A stretch of DNA of 64,000 nucleotides from Bacteroidota bacterium (GTDB lineage Bacteria; Bacteroidota; Bacteroidia; Bacteroidales; Bacteroidaceae), in the NCBI GenBank assembly GCA_023425865.1, contig JAFABV010000026.1, positions 38,046 to 102,045 on the forward strand, given 5' to 3'. The notes beneath the pieces are model-generated. The model saw only the letters and a program-made list of their open reading frames with translations. It was not told the DNA's origin and did not search any database. The position numbers and the translations under genes were made by a program. Positions 15,898 to 23,221 of this stretch are shown piece by piece. The number at the start of each line of letters is the position of its first letter. The stretch's first letter is position 1.

Positions 15898-16475
15898 CAC
15901 TCAGCGTCGTGCGCGGTCATGCCTGTGGGCTGTCCGGTGGCACGCAGTGTCACCTTCGGGGCTTTGGCCTTGCCGGTGCGCAGTGCTTCGGCCTCCCAGC
16001 CGATGAGTCGTTTCTTGAGGTCGGCCCCCCAGTGGTATTCGCCAGTGGTGCCGTCGCTGTGTATCACGCGGTGGCAGGGAATGAGCATGGCCACGGGATT
16101 TTGGGCTATGGCCGTCGCCACGGCCCTCACGGCCTTGGCGTTGCCCAATCGCTCGGCCACCTGCAGGTAGGTAGCCGTCTCGCCGAAGGGGATGTGGAGA
16201 AGCTCCTGCCATACCCTGAGCTGAAACTCCGTGCCCCGCAGGTCGAGCGTCAGCGCATGGTCATAACCTTGGAATATCACCCGGCTCACCGTCTCAGCCA
16301 TCACGTTGCTTTGGGTGGTGGGGGTGTACGAACCCCATCTGGCCGCCAGCTCATGGATGGTCTCCATGCGGTTGTGGTCGAGAAACTGTACATCACAGAT
16401 GCCGTCCCAGGTGCGCGCTACAATGAGTTCGCCGAACGGACATTCGCTAAAACCGTATTCTATCTTTGTTGCCAT
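15897..16475 (-). CDS. ogt: Methylated-DNA-[protein]-cysteine S-methyltransferase
   Basis: A 192-residue O6-alkylguanine-DNA alkyltransferase that removes methyl/alkyl groups from guanine by self-sacrifice. The acceptor cysteine is Cys134 in the PCHRVI motif. The helix-turn-helix arm (GTEFQLRVWQELLHIPFGETATYLQVAERLGNAKAVRAVATAIAQNP) precedes it, and the lid SDGTTGEYHWGADLKKRLIGWE follows. The N-terminal part is a reduced RNase-H-like fold. The C-terminus extends ~25 residues past the family end. The stop codon overlaps the start of the nuclease-helicase gene, forming a two-gene DNA repair unit. A promoter box ends 4 nt before the ATG. Confidence 0.93.
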   Translation of the reverse strand: MATKIEYGFSECPFGELIVARTWDGICDVQFLDHNRMETIHELAARWGSYTPTTQSNVMAETVSRVIFQGYDHALTLDLRGTEFQLRVWQELLHIPFGETATYLQVAERLGNAKAVRAVATAIAQNPVAMLIPCHRVIHSDGTTGEYHWGADLKKRLIGWEAEALRTGKAKAPKVTLRATGQPTGMTAHDAE

Positions 16476-16479
16476 ACTG

Positions 16480-16487
16480 CAAAGTTA
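16480..16487 (-). promoter_or_regulatory. TAnnTTTG promoter box abutting the ogt start
   Basis: TAACTTTG on the minus strand lies only 4 nt before the ogt ATG. If used, transcription would begin at or within a few bases of the start codon and yield a leaderless or nearly leaderless mRNA. Confidence 0.5.
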
Positions 16488-16631
16488 GGTATTTATGCCG
16501 ATAATTGGGTACTTTCACGCAAAAACAATACCATCGCGCGGTAAGCCTCCGGGCGATGGCGGCGTGCCTCAGCATGGGACTTTTTATTGTTTTTTTCAGG
16601 TGATAAAGTTACACGGAACATATAAAATGCG

Positions 16632-16639
16632 TATCTTTG
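16632..16639 (+). promoter_or_regulatory. TAnnTTTG promoter box of the guanine deaminase gene
   Basis: TATCTTTG lies 29 bp before the chosen ATG at 16669. It supports that start over the longer upstream frame from 16495, which would run through the promoter. Confidence 0.65.
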
Positions 16640-16668
16640 TCGCCCGACTTTTTCAAAACATAACTATC

Positions 16669-17136
16669 ATGGATAAAAAAGAACTGATGCGCCGGGCCAT
16701 CGCGCTGAGTGCAAAGAGCGTGCAGACCGGCGGCGGACCCTTTGGCGCGGTCATTGCCAAAGGCGGTGTTATCGTGGCCGAGGCCTCGAATAGCGTGACG
16801 CGCGACAACGACCCTACGGCCCATGCCGAGGTCAATGCCATACGTGTGGCCTGCGACCGCCTGCGCACTTTCGACCTGCGCGGCTACGATATCTACTGCT
16901 CGTGCGAGCCTTGTCCCATGTGCCTCGGCGCCATTTACTGGGCGCGCCTCGACCGCATATACTATGCCAACAACCGTAAAGACGCCGCTGACATTGGGTT
17001 CGACGACGACTTCATCTACCAGGAGATACCGCTCCAGCCCGCCGACCGCAAGCGCCCCATGGAGGAACTGCTGCGTGATGAGGCGCTCGAGGTGTTCGGC
17101 CAGTGGAGACAAAAGGAGGACAAGACGGAGTATTAA
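16669..17136 (+). CDS. guaD: Guanine deaminase (CDA-fold)
   Basis: A 155-residue cytidine-deaminase-fold enzyme that converts guanine to xanthine and ammonia. The zinc ligands are in HAE (His52, catalytic Glu54) and PCPMC (Cys82, Cys85). Two features favour guanine deaminase over the tRNA adenosine deaminase TadA: NDPTAHAEVNAIR, and the domain-swapped C-terminal tail FDDDFIYQEIPL with a final aromatic residue (...KTEY), as in Bacillus GuaD. The length equals the Bacillus enzyme. It is transcribed divergently from the ogt unit and convergent with the DUF2490 gene, which ends 10 bp away. Confidence 0.85.
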   Translation: MDKKELMRRAIALSAKSVQTGGGPFGAVIAKGGVIVAEASNSVTRDNDPTAHAEVNAIRVACDRLRTFDLRGYDIYCSCEPCPMCLGAIYWARLDRIYYANNRKDAADIGFDDDFIYQEIPLQPADRKRPMEELLRDEALEVFGQWRQKEDKTEY

Positions 17137-17146
17137 TCCCGCGCGG

Positions 17147-17899
17147 TCATATCTTTACCTTGTAGCTCATCCCCAGTATATGCAGGTTGGGCTCGCCCGT
17201 AAAACCGGCTTCTACTTGATAACGATAGTAGAAGCCTATTTTGTGTGCCTTGCTCACCGCCCAGTCGGTGCCTATCGAGAACCGGGTTTTCTCCAGCCGC
17301 CATGCGTTGTGTATTTCGACGCTGGCATGTGGCTCCCATCGCCCAAGGTCGCAGGTCAGTTGTAAGCGGCTGCGCAGCAAGTGCTTGCCGTTGCCTTTGA
17401 CGGTCTGGGGCACGCCGTCAAAGTCTTGCCGTGCATAGTCATATTGCCCGTCGATGGTTTTCTCAGGCCGGTAGGTGTACTGCCACCGCTCGCGCAGTGA
17501 CACCTCCCACCTGCCTATCTCCCATTTGCCCGTGATGTCGGCATGCATCCGGTGGCGCGGGGTCCAGTAGTTGGCATATTTGGCGGCATCGCCGTCGGCA
17601 TCGTAGGTGGTGCGCTCGCGTCGGTCGTAGAGAAAGTCGTAGCCTGCGCCCAACCTGATCATGGGCGTGATGTGATAGTCGCCCGCTAAGCTTACCGCCC
17701 ATCGCTTGGTTTGCGAGGAGTTGTCGTTGGTGCGCAGCTCGGCACCGAGGCTCACGTGCGATTTGGAGTTGATTTTCTTGTCAACCTTTATGTCTGTCCA
17801 TATCCCAAAGTCGTTGTCCTTTTGGGCCGTCAGTGTCATGGGCATGCATCCCACCGTCAGGAGTGCCAGCATGCGTGCCATGTGGTGTCGTGGTACCAT
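17147..17899 (-). CDS. DUF2490 outer-membrane protein
   Basis: A 250-residue secreted protein with a signal peptide ending near TLTAQ. The family pattern is a long series of beta-hairpin strands: DNDFGIWTDIKVDKKINSKSHVSLGAELRTND, RWAVSLAGDYHITPMIRLGAGYDFLYDRRE, WTPRHRMHADITGKWEIGRWEVSLRERWQYTYR, LLRSRLQLTCDLGRWEPHASVEIHNA and a closing HKIGFYYRYQVE...HILGMSYKVKI. This is DUF2490, presumed to form a 12-14-strand outer-membrane barrel of unknown function. The start could be Met7 (17881), which leaves a cleaner signal peptide. It is 6 bp downstream of the hydrolase gene, in one operon. Confidence 0.85.
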   Translation of the reverse strand: MVPRHHMARMLALLTVGCMPMTLTAQKDNDFGIWTDIKVDKKINSKSHVSLGAELRTNDNSSQTKRWAVSLAGDYHITPMIRLGAGYDFLYDRRERTTYDADGDAAKYANYWTPRHRMHADITGKWEIGRWEVSLRERWQYTYRPEKTIDGQYDYARQDFDGVPQTVKGNGKHLLRSRLQLTCDLGRWEPHASVEIHNAWRLEKTRFSIGTDWAVSKAHKIGFYYRYQVEAGFTGEPNLHILGMSYKVKI

Positions 17900-17905
17900 G
17901 TGTGC

Positions 17906-18925
17906 TTATGATTGTGGCTTCAGCCGTTCAAAGAAGGTGATGACCTCTTCCCAGGTCTTGAACTCGTCGCTACCCAGTTGTATGGTAGTGCCCATGAAGT
18001 TGTCGTCGGGGGTCGTGTCGATATAAAAGTCGCCGTAGAGCAACGCCTTGTTGTTGGTGTAAAGCACGTGGTCGTGGGCAGGGGTAGAGAGATATTGCTC
18101 TATCCAGCTGGCGTCGGCGTCGAGGGCGGCGTGGTCGTTGGTGGGCGCGGGCATCACGAGGTACACCTGATAGGTCTCGATGAGCGTTTGGAAGGCCTTG
18201 ACGAGGCTCGACTTGGGTTTGCCGTAGCTGTCGCGCAGCGTCGAGGCGTCGATGTAGACCATCTGTCGCTCGCGTCCCTCCTGCCGGTCGTCTATCCATC
18301 TGATGACGGGCACCACGCCGTTCATGAACGAGCGGTCGTCCATGCGGTGCTCGCCGTGGAAGTGGGCGGCCTGCGGGTAGTGGCCGCGAAAGAGGTCGAA
18401 GGTGTGCACCACCGGGTCGGCATCGCCAAAGAGTCCCCACACGCGTCGCTGCTCCTCGGCCTTGGCCTTGGCGTCCATCGCCTCCATCTGCACAAAGTTT
18501 TGCTCGGTCAGCTCGTGGTATTCTTTCACCAGGGCCTTGGTCACCATAAACTCGGTCTCGCCGTCTTGGCGTGGGTTTTGCCACAGTTGCTTGCCCGTCA
18601 TGCCATGTTCTTTCATCGTCTGGCCCATCTCGAAGGCCGGGTTCACGCAGATGCGATCCACGCCGTAGAGCATCTCGGTGTACATGCCGCCCATCGACGT
18701 GCCGATGACGAGGTGGGGCTTCTCTTGTGCCACCTTCTCCCTGAGAAAGGCGATGCCCTCTGCCGGGTGTAGGGGAATGTCGTAGGCCACCACGCGGCTG
18801 TTGGGAAAGGTCTGGGCAATGAGCTTCACGGTGCCCGATGAGGCTGCCGACCCGAAGCCGTGGTTGTACATGATGGTTTTGCCCGCCATGAGGTCGGGAT
18901 ACTGCTTGATATAGGGATTCTCCAT
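17906..18925 (-). CDS. YqiA/YcfP-type alpha/beta hydrolase fused to a 5'-nucleotidase-like HAD domain
   Basis: A 339-residue two-part protein. Residues ~15-210 form a YqiA/YcfP-like alpha/beta hydrolase: MYNHGFGSAASSGT, nucleophile elbow GTSMGG, RICVNPAFEMG and a late GDADPVVH with the acid/His region. From ~220 the sequence changes to MVYIDASTLRDS...YLVMPAP...HVLYTNNKALLYGDFYIDTTPDDNF...WEEVITFFERL. This matches the layout of the cytosolic 5'(3')-deoxyribonucleotidase (NT5C) HAD family, with motif I DxDG replaced by DAST and motif III kept as a D-rich loop. The substrate is unknown. It is the first gene of a two-gene operon with DUF2490. Confidence 0.75.
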   Translation of the reverse strand: MENPYIKQYPDLMAGKTIMYNHGFGSAASSGTVKLIAQTFPNSRVVAYDIPLHPAEGIAFLREKVAQEKPHLVIGTSMGGMYTEMLYGVDRICVNPAFEMGQTMKEHGMTGKQLWQNPRQDGETEFMVTKALVKEYHELTEQNFVQMEAMDAKAKAEEQRRVWGLFGDADPVVHTFDLFRGHYPQAAHFHGEHRMDDRSFMNGVVPVIRWIDDRQEGRERQMVYIDASTLRDSYGKPKSSLVKAFQTLIETYQVYLVMPAPTNDHAALDADASWIEQYLSTPAHDHVLYTNNKALLYGDFYIDTTPDDNFMGTTIQLGSDEFKTWEEVITFFERLKPQS

Positions 18926-18948
18926 GATGATGCGTGCTTATGTCATGG

Positions 18949-18956
18949 CAAAGTTA
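18949..18956 (-). promoter_or_regulatory. TAnnTTTG promoter box of the hydrolase-DUF2490 operon
   Basis: TAACTTTG on the minus strand, 23 bp before the ATG at 18925. Confidence 0.6.
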
Positions 18957-19078
18957 CCGTTTTTCGTGCAGATAGCGTGCTTTACCACTTGTTTTCTTTA
19001 GCTCTATACGGTGGCCGGAGGCGCTTTTCGCACCCCTTCACCGCCTCTGAGGGCCGATGGTTATTGCCAAACTGTGTG

Positions 19079-19144
19079 ATGATTTTATATAGAATTATCC
19101 GATGGTTTTATATAGAATTATCGGATGGTTTTATATAGAATCAT
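19079..19144 (+). repeat. Palindromic 23-bp tandem repeat, locus B (3 units)
   Basis: Units at 19079, 19102 and 19125 (variants of ATGGTTTTATATAGAATTAT) are separated by CCG and CGG. Period and orientation are the same as at loci A, C and D. Confidence 0.9.
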
Positions 19145-19304
19145 GTTATGTTTCTTGCCGAACCATCAAGCCAAAGCGCTCGTCAGGCTTAGTAAAAACA
19201 GGGTGGGGATACCGCTTTTACTTGCGTATTGTGCTTTATGCAAACCTATATTCCGTATCTCCCATAGGCTTGTCGCAAGGCTTCAGTGATGGGCCGCCAA
19301 GTCG

Positions 19305-19420
19305 TGCCTTGTCGTGCCAGCCTGTCTTTGTAGTGTTATGTGGGGTTTTGCCTTGTCGTGTCAGCCTGTCTTTGCAGTGTTGTGTGTGGGGGTGCCTTGT
19401 CGTGTCACCACGTGCGTGAG
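19305..19420 (+). repeat. 44-bp tandem repeat (about 2.5 units)
   Basis: The segment beginning TGCCTTGTCGTG recurs at 19305, 19349 and 19393 with a few substitutions, a constant 44-bp period. It is non-coding. Confidence 0.8.
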
Positions 19421-19701
19421 ATGTCTCTTCGTGTATTCCACGGCGGAGAATCCTTGTGGGATTAGCCCTTGACTTTTCCCGGTGAGCCGCATGAGAGTCT
19501 CAGGTTGTCATTATAAAAACATGTGATGCAAGGCTTTAGAGAGACATTAGCCCAGGTGGATTATCCTCCGAGGCGATTGATGTGGTGATTCAGCAAGGTG
19601 TTATCGTATTGTCATTAAGTATTTTAGCTGTGGCATGATGGCTGTAATAAAATCGTGATGAATATTTTCTCTCAGAACCATCATTATCCGATTATTTTGC
19701 G

Positions 19702-19709
19702 TAAGTTTG
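19702..19709 (+). promoter_or_regulatory. TAnnTTTG promoter box of ppk2
   Basis: TAAGTTTG lies 84 bp before the ppk2 ATG. The leader contains an imperfect GC-rich inverted repeat (GTCTGCGCG...AGACGCGCC). Confidence 0.5.
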
Positions 19710-19793
19710 CAAATAGACAGTCTGCGCGACCGTCTATCAGACGCGCCTTGTGTGGGTGAGTCGAATGTATAACCGAAATAAGCGTGACGAAAG

Positions 19794-20675
19794 ATGAAGA
19801 AAGAACTGTTGAAAGTGCTCACGGCCGAACCCGGCAAGAAGCATGAGGTGTGTGAGTTTGACTCCGGCTTTACCGGCGAACTGAAGAAAGAGGACGCTGC
19901 CCCCTTGATAGAGAAGAATGTGGAAACGATGGCTCTGCTGCAGGAAGAGCTGTATGCCTATGACCGCTATGCCGCCTTGGTGGTGTTTCAGGCTATGGAT
20001 GCCGCGGGTAAGGACGGCACCATCAAGCACGTCATGTCGGGTGTCAATCCACAAGGCTGTCAGGTGTTTGCCTTCAAGCGTCCCTCGGCCGAGGAGCTCG
20101 ACCACGGCTACCTGTGGCGCATACAGAAGAATGTGCCCGAGCGTGGGCGTATCGGCATATTCAACCGGTCGCACTACGAGGATGTACTTGTGGCGCGCGT
20201 GCATCCGGAGATTGTGGTCAACGCACAGATACCGGGTATCAAAGACCTGAAAGACGTAGACGAGAAGTTTTGGGAAAGGCGTTATCGCCAGATCAACGAC
20301 TTCGAGCGCTATCTCACCGAGACCGGTACTACGGTCATCAAGTTCTTTCTCAACGTGTCGAAGGATGAGCAGCGCAAGCGTCTGCTCAAGCGCATTGACG
20401 ACAAGGAGAAGAACTGGAAGTTTGAGGCCGCCGACCTCAAGGAGCGTGCCGCTTGGGACGATTACATGGATGCCTACTCAAAGATGCTCACCCATACCTC
20501 TACCGACTATGCCCCATGGTACGTCATTCCCGCCGACCACAAGTGGTTCATGCGTTATGCCGTGGGACAGGTCATCAACCACCGGCTGGAGGAATTGAAG
20601 ATGAGCTATCCCAAGCTCGACAAGGAGACCGAGGCCAATCTTGAGGCATACAAGAAGCAGCTTACCGACGAATGA
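19794..20675 (+). CDS. Polyphosphate kinase 2 family protein
   Basis: A 293-residue PPK2 enzyme, which transfers phosphate between polyphosphate and nucleotides (usually making NDP/NTP from polyP). Walker A-like AMDAAGKDGTIKHVMSGVNPQGCQVFAFKRPSAEELDHGYLWR and the lid/Walker B region GRIGIFNRSHYEDVLVARVHPE are the PPK2 hallmarks. RQINDFERYLTETGTTVIKFFLNVSKDEQRKRLLKR and APWYVIPADHKWFMRYAV follow. Length and motifs fit class I/III PPK2; nucleotide preference (AMP, ADP or GDP) cannot be decided. It is monocistronic, with two hairpins after its stop codon. Confidence 0.92.
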   Translation: MKKELLKVLTAEPGKKHEVCEFDSGFTGELKKEDAAPLIEKNVETMALLQEELYAYDRYAALVVFQAMDAAGKDGTIKHVMSGVNPQGCQVFAFKRPSAEELDHGYLWRIQKNVPERGRIGIFNRSHYEDVLVARVHPEIVVNAQIPGIKDLKDVDEKFWERRYRQINDFERYLTETGTTVIKFFLNVSKDEQRKRLLKRIDDKEKNWKFEAADLKERAAWDDYMDAYSKMLTHTSTDYAPWYVIPADHKWFMRYAVGQVINHRLEELKMSYPKLDKETEANLEAYKKQLTDE

Positions 20676-20725
20676 GTTGGTATTAAGTCATATACGCCAT
20701 TTTTTTATACATGCCAACCAATAGG

Positions 20726-20790
20726 TTTGTGTACCCGCGGGGGCACAAATCCCATACGAATTCCGGATCCTGACAGGTCCGGAATTTGTG
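20726..20790 (+). terminator. Double hairpin after ppk2, probable terminator
   Basis: Two hairpins follow ppk2. The first is TTTGTG..CCC / GGG..CACAAA (20726-20749). The second is AATTCCGGA / TCCGGAATT (20759-20786), followed by a weak T-rich stretch. There is no strong U-tract, so termination efficiency is uncertain. Confidence 0.5.
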
Positions 20791-20920
20791 TGTTGCTACC
20801 GCGCTCGGAACGTGGGCGGGAGGTGGAAACAAGGATTAGCCACGGCCTCCAAACTGTTAAACAAAGCTAAAACGATAGTTAATTATAGTACCTTGTATTG
20901 CATAGTACTAAAGTTTTGCC

Positions 20921-20928
20921 TATTTTTG
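20921..20928 (+). promoter_or_regulatory. TAnnTTTG promoter box of the padR-pspC operon
   Basis: TATTTTTG lies 20 bp before the padR ATG at 20948, giving a very short leader. An ATTG lies about 20 bp upstream, near the position expected for the -33 element. Confidence 0.6.
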
Positions 20929-20947
20929 CGTCATCAATGCTAATGGA

Positions 20948-21298
20948 ATGGAAATGAAAGTAGACAATGCTAAATCACAAATGCGCAAGGGCATGCTCGA
21001 GTATTGCATACTGTTGTTGCTCGAAAGGCGGCCGGCCTACACCTCGGACATTATCCAGCGTCTGAAAGAAGCCGAGCTGTTGGTGGTGGAGGGTACGCTC
21101 TACCCCCTGCTGACCCGTCTGAAGAACGATGGCTTGCTGAGTTATCAATGGCAGGAGAGCACCCAGGGGCCGCCACGCAAGTACTACCTCCTGACTGCCG
21201 AAGGCGAGGCGTTTTTGCGCGAGTTGGACAAGGCTTGGGAGGAAATAGCCACTACCGTGAATCATCTGAAACGCTCATCTCAAATCGAAACAACCTGA
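20948..21298 (+). CDS. PadR-family transcriptional regulator
   Basis: A 116-residue winged-helix repressor of the PadR family. The opening MRKGMLEYCILLLLERRPAYTSDIIQRLKEAELLVVEGTLYPLLTRLKNDGLLSY carries the DNA-recognition helix and the conserved GTLYPLLxRLxxxGLL motif. The wing follows as WQESTQGPPRKYYLLTAEGEAFLRELDKAW. It is a short PadR-s2-type protein that forms dimers through its last helix. The stop is 4 nt before the PspC gene, so the two are cotranscribed and the regulator probably controls this envelope-stress unit, including itself. Confidence 0.93.
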   Translation: MEMKVDNAKSQMRKGMLEYCILLLLERRPAYTSDIIQRLKEAELLVVEGTLYPLLTRLKNDGLLSYQWQESTQGPPRKYYLLTAEGEAFLRELDKAWEEIATTVNHLKRSSQIETT

Positions 21299-21302
21299 AA
21301 TT

Positions 21303-23084
21303 ATGAAAAAGAACATCACCATCAACATGTTTGGCCGCCTCTACGCTATCGACGAAGACGCTTACCAGCTGTTGCAGCAATACATCGACACGTTGCGTAG
21401 CTATTTCTCTCGCAAACCCGATGGCAAGGAGATTGCCGACGATATAGAGGCGCGCATTGCCGAACTCTTCGATGACCTGAAGGCCAGTGGGGAAGAAGCC
21501 ATCAACATTCAGCATGTGCAAGACATCATTACCCGCATTGGCGACCCGAAGCAAATGGATGACGGGATGGACGAGGGCACGGACCAGAAGGACGAGGGCG
21601 CGCCGGTAGATGAGGCTATGTCTAAGGTGAAAGGCTTTTGGGATGAGGCTGTGGCCTATTTCGACCGCCTGCGCCGCTCGAACAAGCGTCTGTATCGTGA
21701 CGCCAAAGACAAGCGGGTTACCGGTTTGCTGGCAGGGTGCGCCCACTATTTTGGCGGCGACCCGCTGTGGTGGCGGCTCGGTTTTGTGACCGTGTTCTTC
21801 CTGTTTGCCTCTGTAGGGTCGGCCATCGACGAAGTGGTAAACCACGCCTTCTTTGGCCCGCTCTGCGGTTGGTTGCCTTTGCTGTACATTGTCATGTCGA
21901 TACTCACCCCCGTGGCCCAGAAGCCCGAAGACCGACTGCTGATGAAAGGGATGGAAGTGACGCCCCAGAACTTGGCGCAGGAGGTGACCGAAGAGCATGT
22001 TCAGGCCGACGCTCCGCCCCAGCCGCAGCAGGGAGCAATGGGTTGCCTGTCAGGTTTCTTCAAGATTATGGGCGTGGTCCTGAAGGTCATGCTGACCATC
22101 TTCGGCATTGGTGTAGGCCTGTTGCTTTTTGCCGGCGCCACGGTACTCACGCTGCTGATGACCATGCCCGACATCTTTGGCGATGCCCGCTTCGCTCAGC
22201 TATACACCACGTCGGTAGGTCCTGCGCTCACGGCAGTGTGCTTGGCCGGCACATTGGGCGTACTGTTCATCGGTCTGTATTGTGCCATCCACTCGGTGTT
22301 GAGCAGCAGAGATAAGATAGAGGCCATGGGCACTTCGCAGCGTCTGTTGTGTGTAGGGCTGTGGGTAGCCTGCCTGTTGGGCGCCATCGTGAGTCTGGTG
22401 GTCATCTGCGCGCGCTTTTCGCAGGCCGAAGACAAGTTGAGCGAACAGGAAGACCAGGCCTACGTCAAGGCCAATACCCACAACGGCGTGTTTATCGAAG
22501 AGGCAGACTGGGAGTACCTGAATAGTGGCGGCTGGCAGCTCATCGAGCCCACCGCCGGTCGCGCCCGCTATACAGACACCGGAGAGCATTACACCGACAA
22601 GGACGGTATGCGTTATCTCAATGGCTATGCCAACACCGGGCTGAGCTATCAGGTAGAGCGTCAGCGGCAAGACGTGACGCCCGGTACCTATACGCTCACC
22701 GTGGCCGCCCGCACCGACGGCATGGGCGCTTATGTCTACGCACTGGCCGATGGTAAACTCTATTTGGCCGAGATACCCGTCAACGGCAAAGAGGGGGGCG
22801 ACATCTGGCAGGAAGCCAAGCGCCACATCGTGGCCAATGACTCTGTGACAAGCGGTGCCAACCGGCAGTATTACCAGGACATTGCCGATGCCAACGACGG
22901 CAAAGGTTACGGCTGGAACCGCGTGACCATCAGCGGCATTCGTGTCACCAAGGGCACAGTGAGTTACGGTGTGTCCACACGGTCGAGCTTCACCAACGCC
23001 ACGTTCAGCGGGCAGTGGGTGTCGGCCACCGATTTTAATCTGAAGCAAGTTGTTAACGAAGGAACCAAGCAGCATGCCCATTAA
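21303..23084 (+). CDS. PspC-domain membrane protein
   Basis: A 593-residue inner-membrane protein. Residues 1-75 (KKNITINMFGRLYAIDEDAYQLLQQYIDTLRSYF...DIEARIAELF) form the cytoplasmic domain often found N-terminal to PspC in Bacteroidota. The PspC domain lies at ~125-205 (RLYRDAKDKRVTGLLAGCAHYFGGDPLWWRLGFVTVFF...PLLYIVMSIL). Further hydrophobic helices are at ~255-285, 300-330 and 345-370. A periplasmic beta-rich C-terminal domain runs from ~390 to 593. PspC proteins sense or buffer membrane stress. The padR-pspC arrangement is a common Bacteroidota operon. Confidence 0.88.
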   Translation: MKKNITINMFGRLYAIDEDAYQLLQQYIDTLRSYFSRKPDGKEIADDIEARIAELFDDLKASGEEAINIQHVQDIITRIGDPKQMDDGMDEGTDQKDEGAPVDEAMSKVKGFWDEAVAYFDRLRRSNKRLYRDAKDKRVTGLLAGCAHYFGGDPLWWRLGFVTVFFLFASVGSAIDEVVNHAFFGPLCGWLPLLYIVMSILTPVAQKPEDRLLMKGMEVTPQNLAQEVTEEHVQADAPPQPQQGAMGCLSGFFKIMGVVLKVMLTIFGIGVGLLLFAGATVLTLLMTMPDIFGDARFAQLYTTSVGPALTAVCLAGTLGVLFIGLYCAIHSVLSSRDKIEAMGTSQRLLCVGLWVACLLGAIVSLVVICARFSQAEDKLSEQEDQAYVKANTHNGVFIEEADWEYLNSGGWQLIEPTAGRARYTDTGEHYTDKDGMRYLNGYANTGLSYQVERQRQDVTPGTYTLTVAARTDGMGAYVYALADGKLYLAEIPVNGKEGGDIWQEAKRHIVANDSVTSGANRQYYQDIADANDGKGYGWNRVTISGIRVTKGTVSYGVSTRSSFTNATFSGQWVSATDFNLKQVVNEGTKQHAH

Positions 23085-23153
23085 ACTCTCTCTCAATATC
23101 CTGATGTAGGCAAAAATTAATGCAAATTACTTGCGTGGCTGCTATCTTTTTCG

Positions 23154-23161
23154 TAACTTTG
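23154..23161 (+). promoter_or_regulatory. TAnnTTTG promoter box of the rimP-nusA-infB operon
   Basis: TAACTTTG lies 60 bp before the rimP ATG. A terminator-like hairpin sits between box and gene. Confidence 0.65.
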
Positions 23162-23174
23162 CAGCGTTCAGTGG

Positions 23175-23208
23175 AATGAGGGGCTCCAATCGAGCTCCTC
23201 ATTTTTTT
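23175..23208 (+). promoter_or_regulatory. Terminator-like hairpin in the rimP-nusA-infB leader
   Basis: A 12-bp stem (AATGAGGGGCTC with GAGCTCCTCATT, one G.U pair) and a 5-nt loop CAATC are followed at once by a run of T (23203-23208). It has all marks of an intrinsic terminator, yet it lies 13 nt after the promoter box and 14 nt before the rimP ATG. That position suggests attenuation of the operon. It could also end upstream pspC transcripts. Confidence 0.75.
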
Positions 23209-23221
23209 ATAATAACGATTT

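Larger units (their letters stand above)
18957..19701. other. Long divergent intergenic region with two repeat arrays
   Basis: An 868-bp gap (18926-19793) separates the hydrolase operon and ppk2. It contains palindromic repeat locus B (19079-19144), a 44-bp tandem repeat (19305-19420) and the ppk2 promoter. The remaining sequence (19145-19300 and 19421-19700) has no supported gene, RNA or terminator. Confidence 0.6.
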
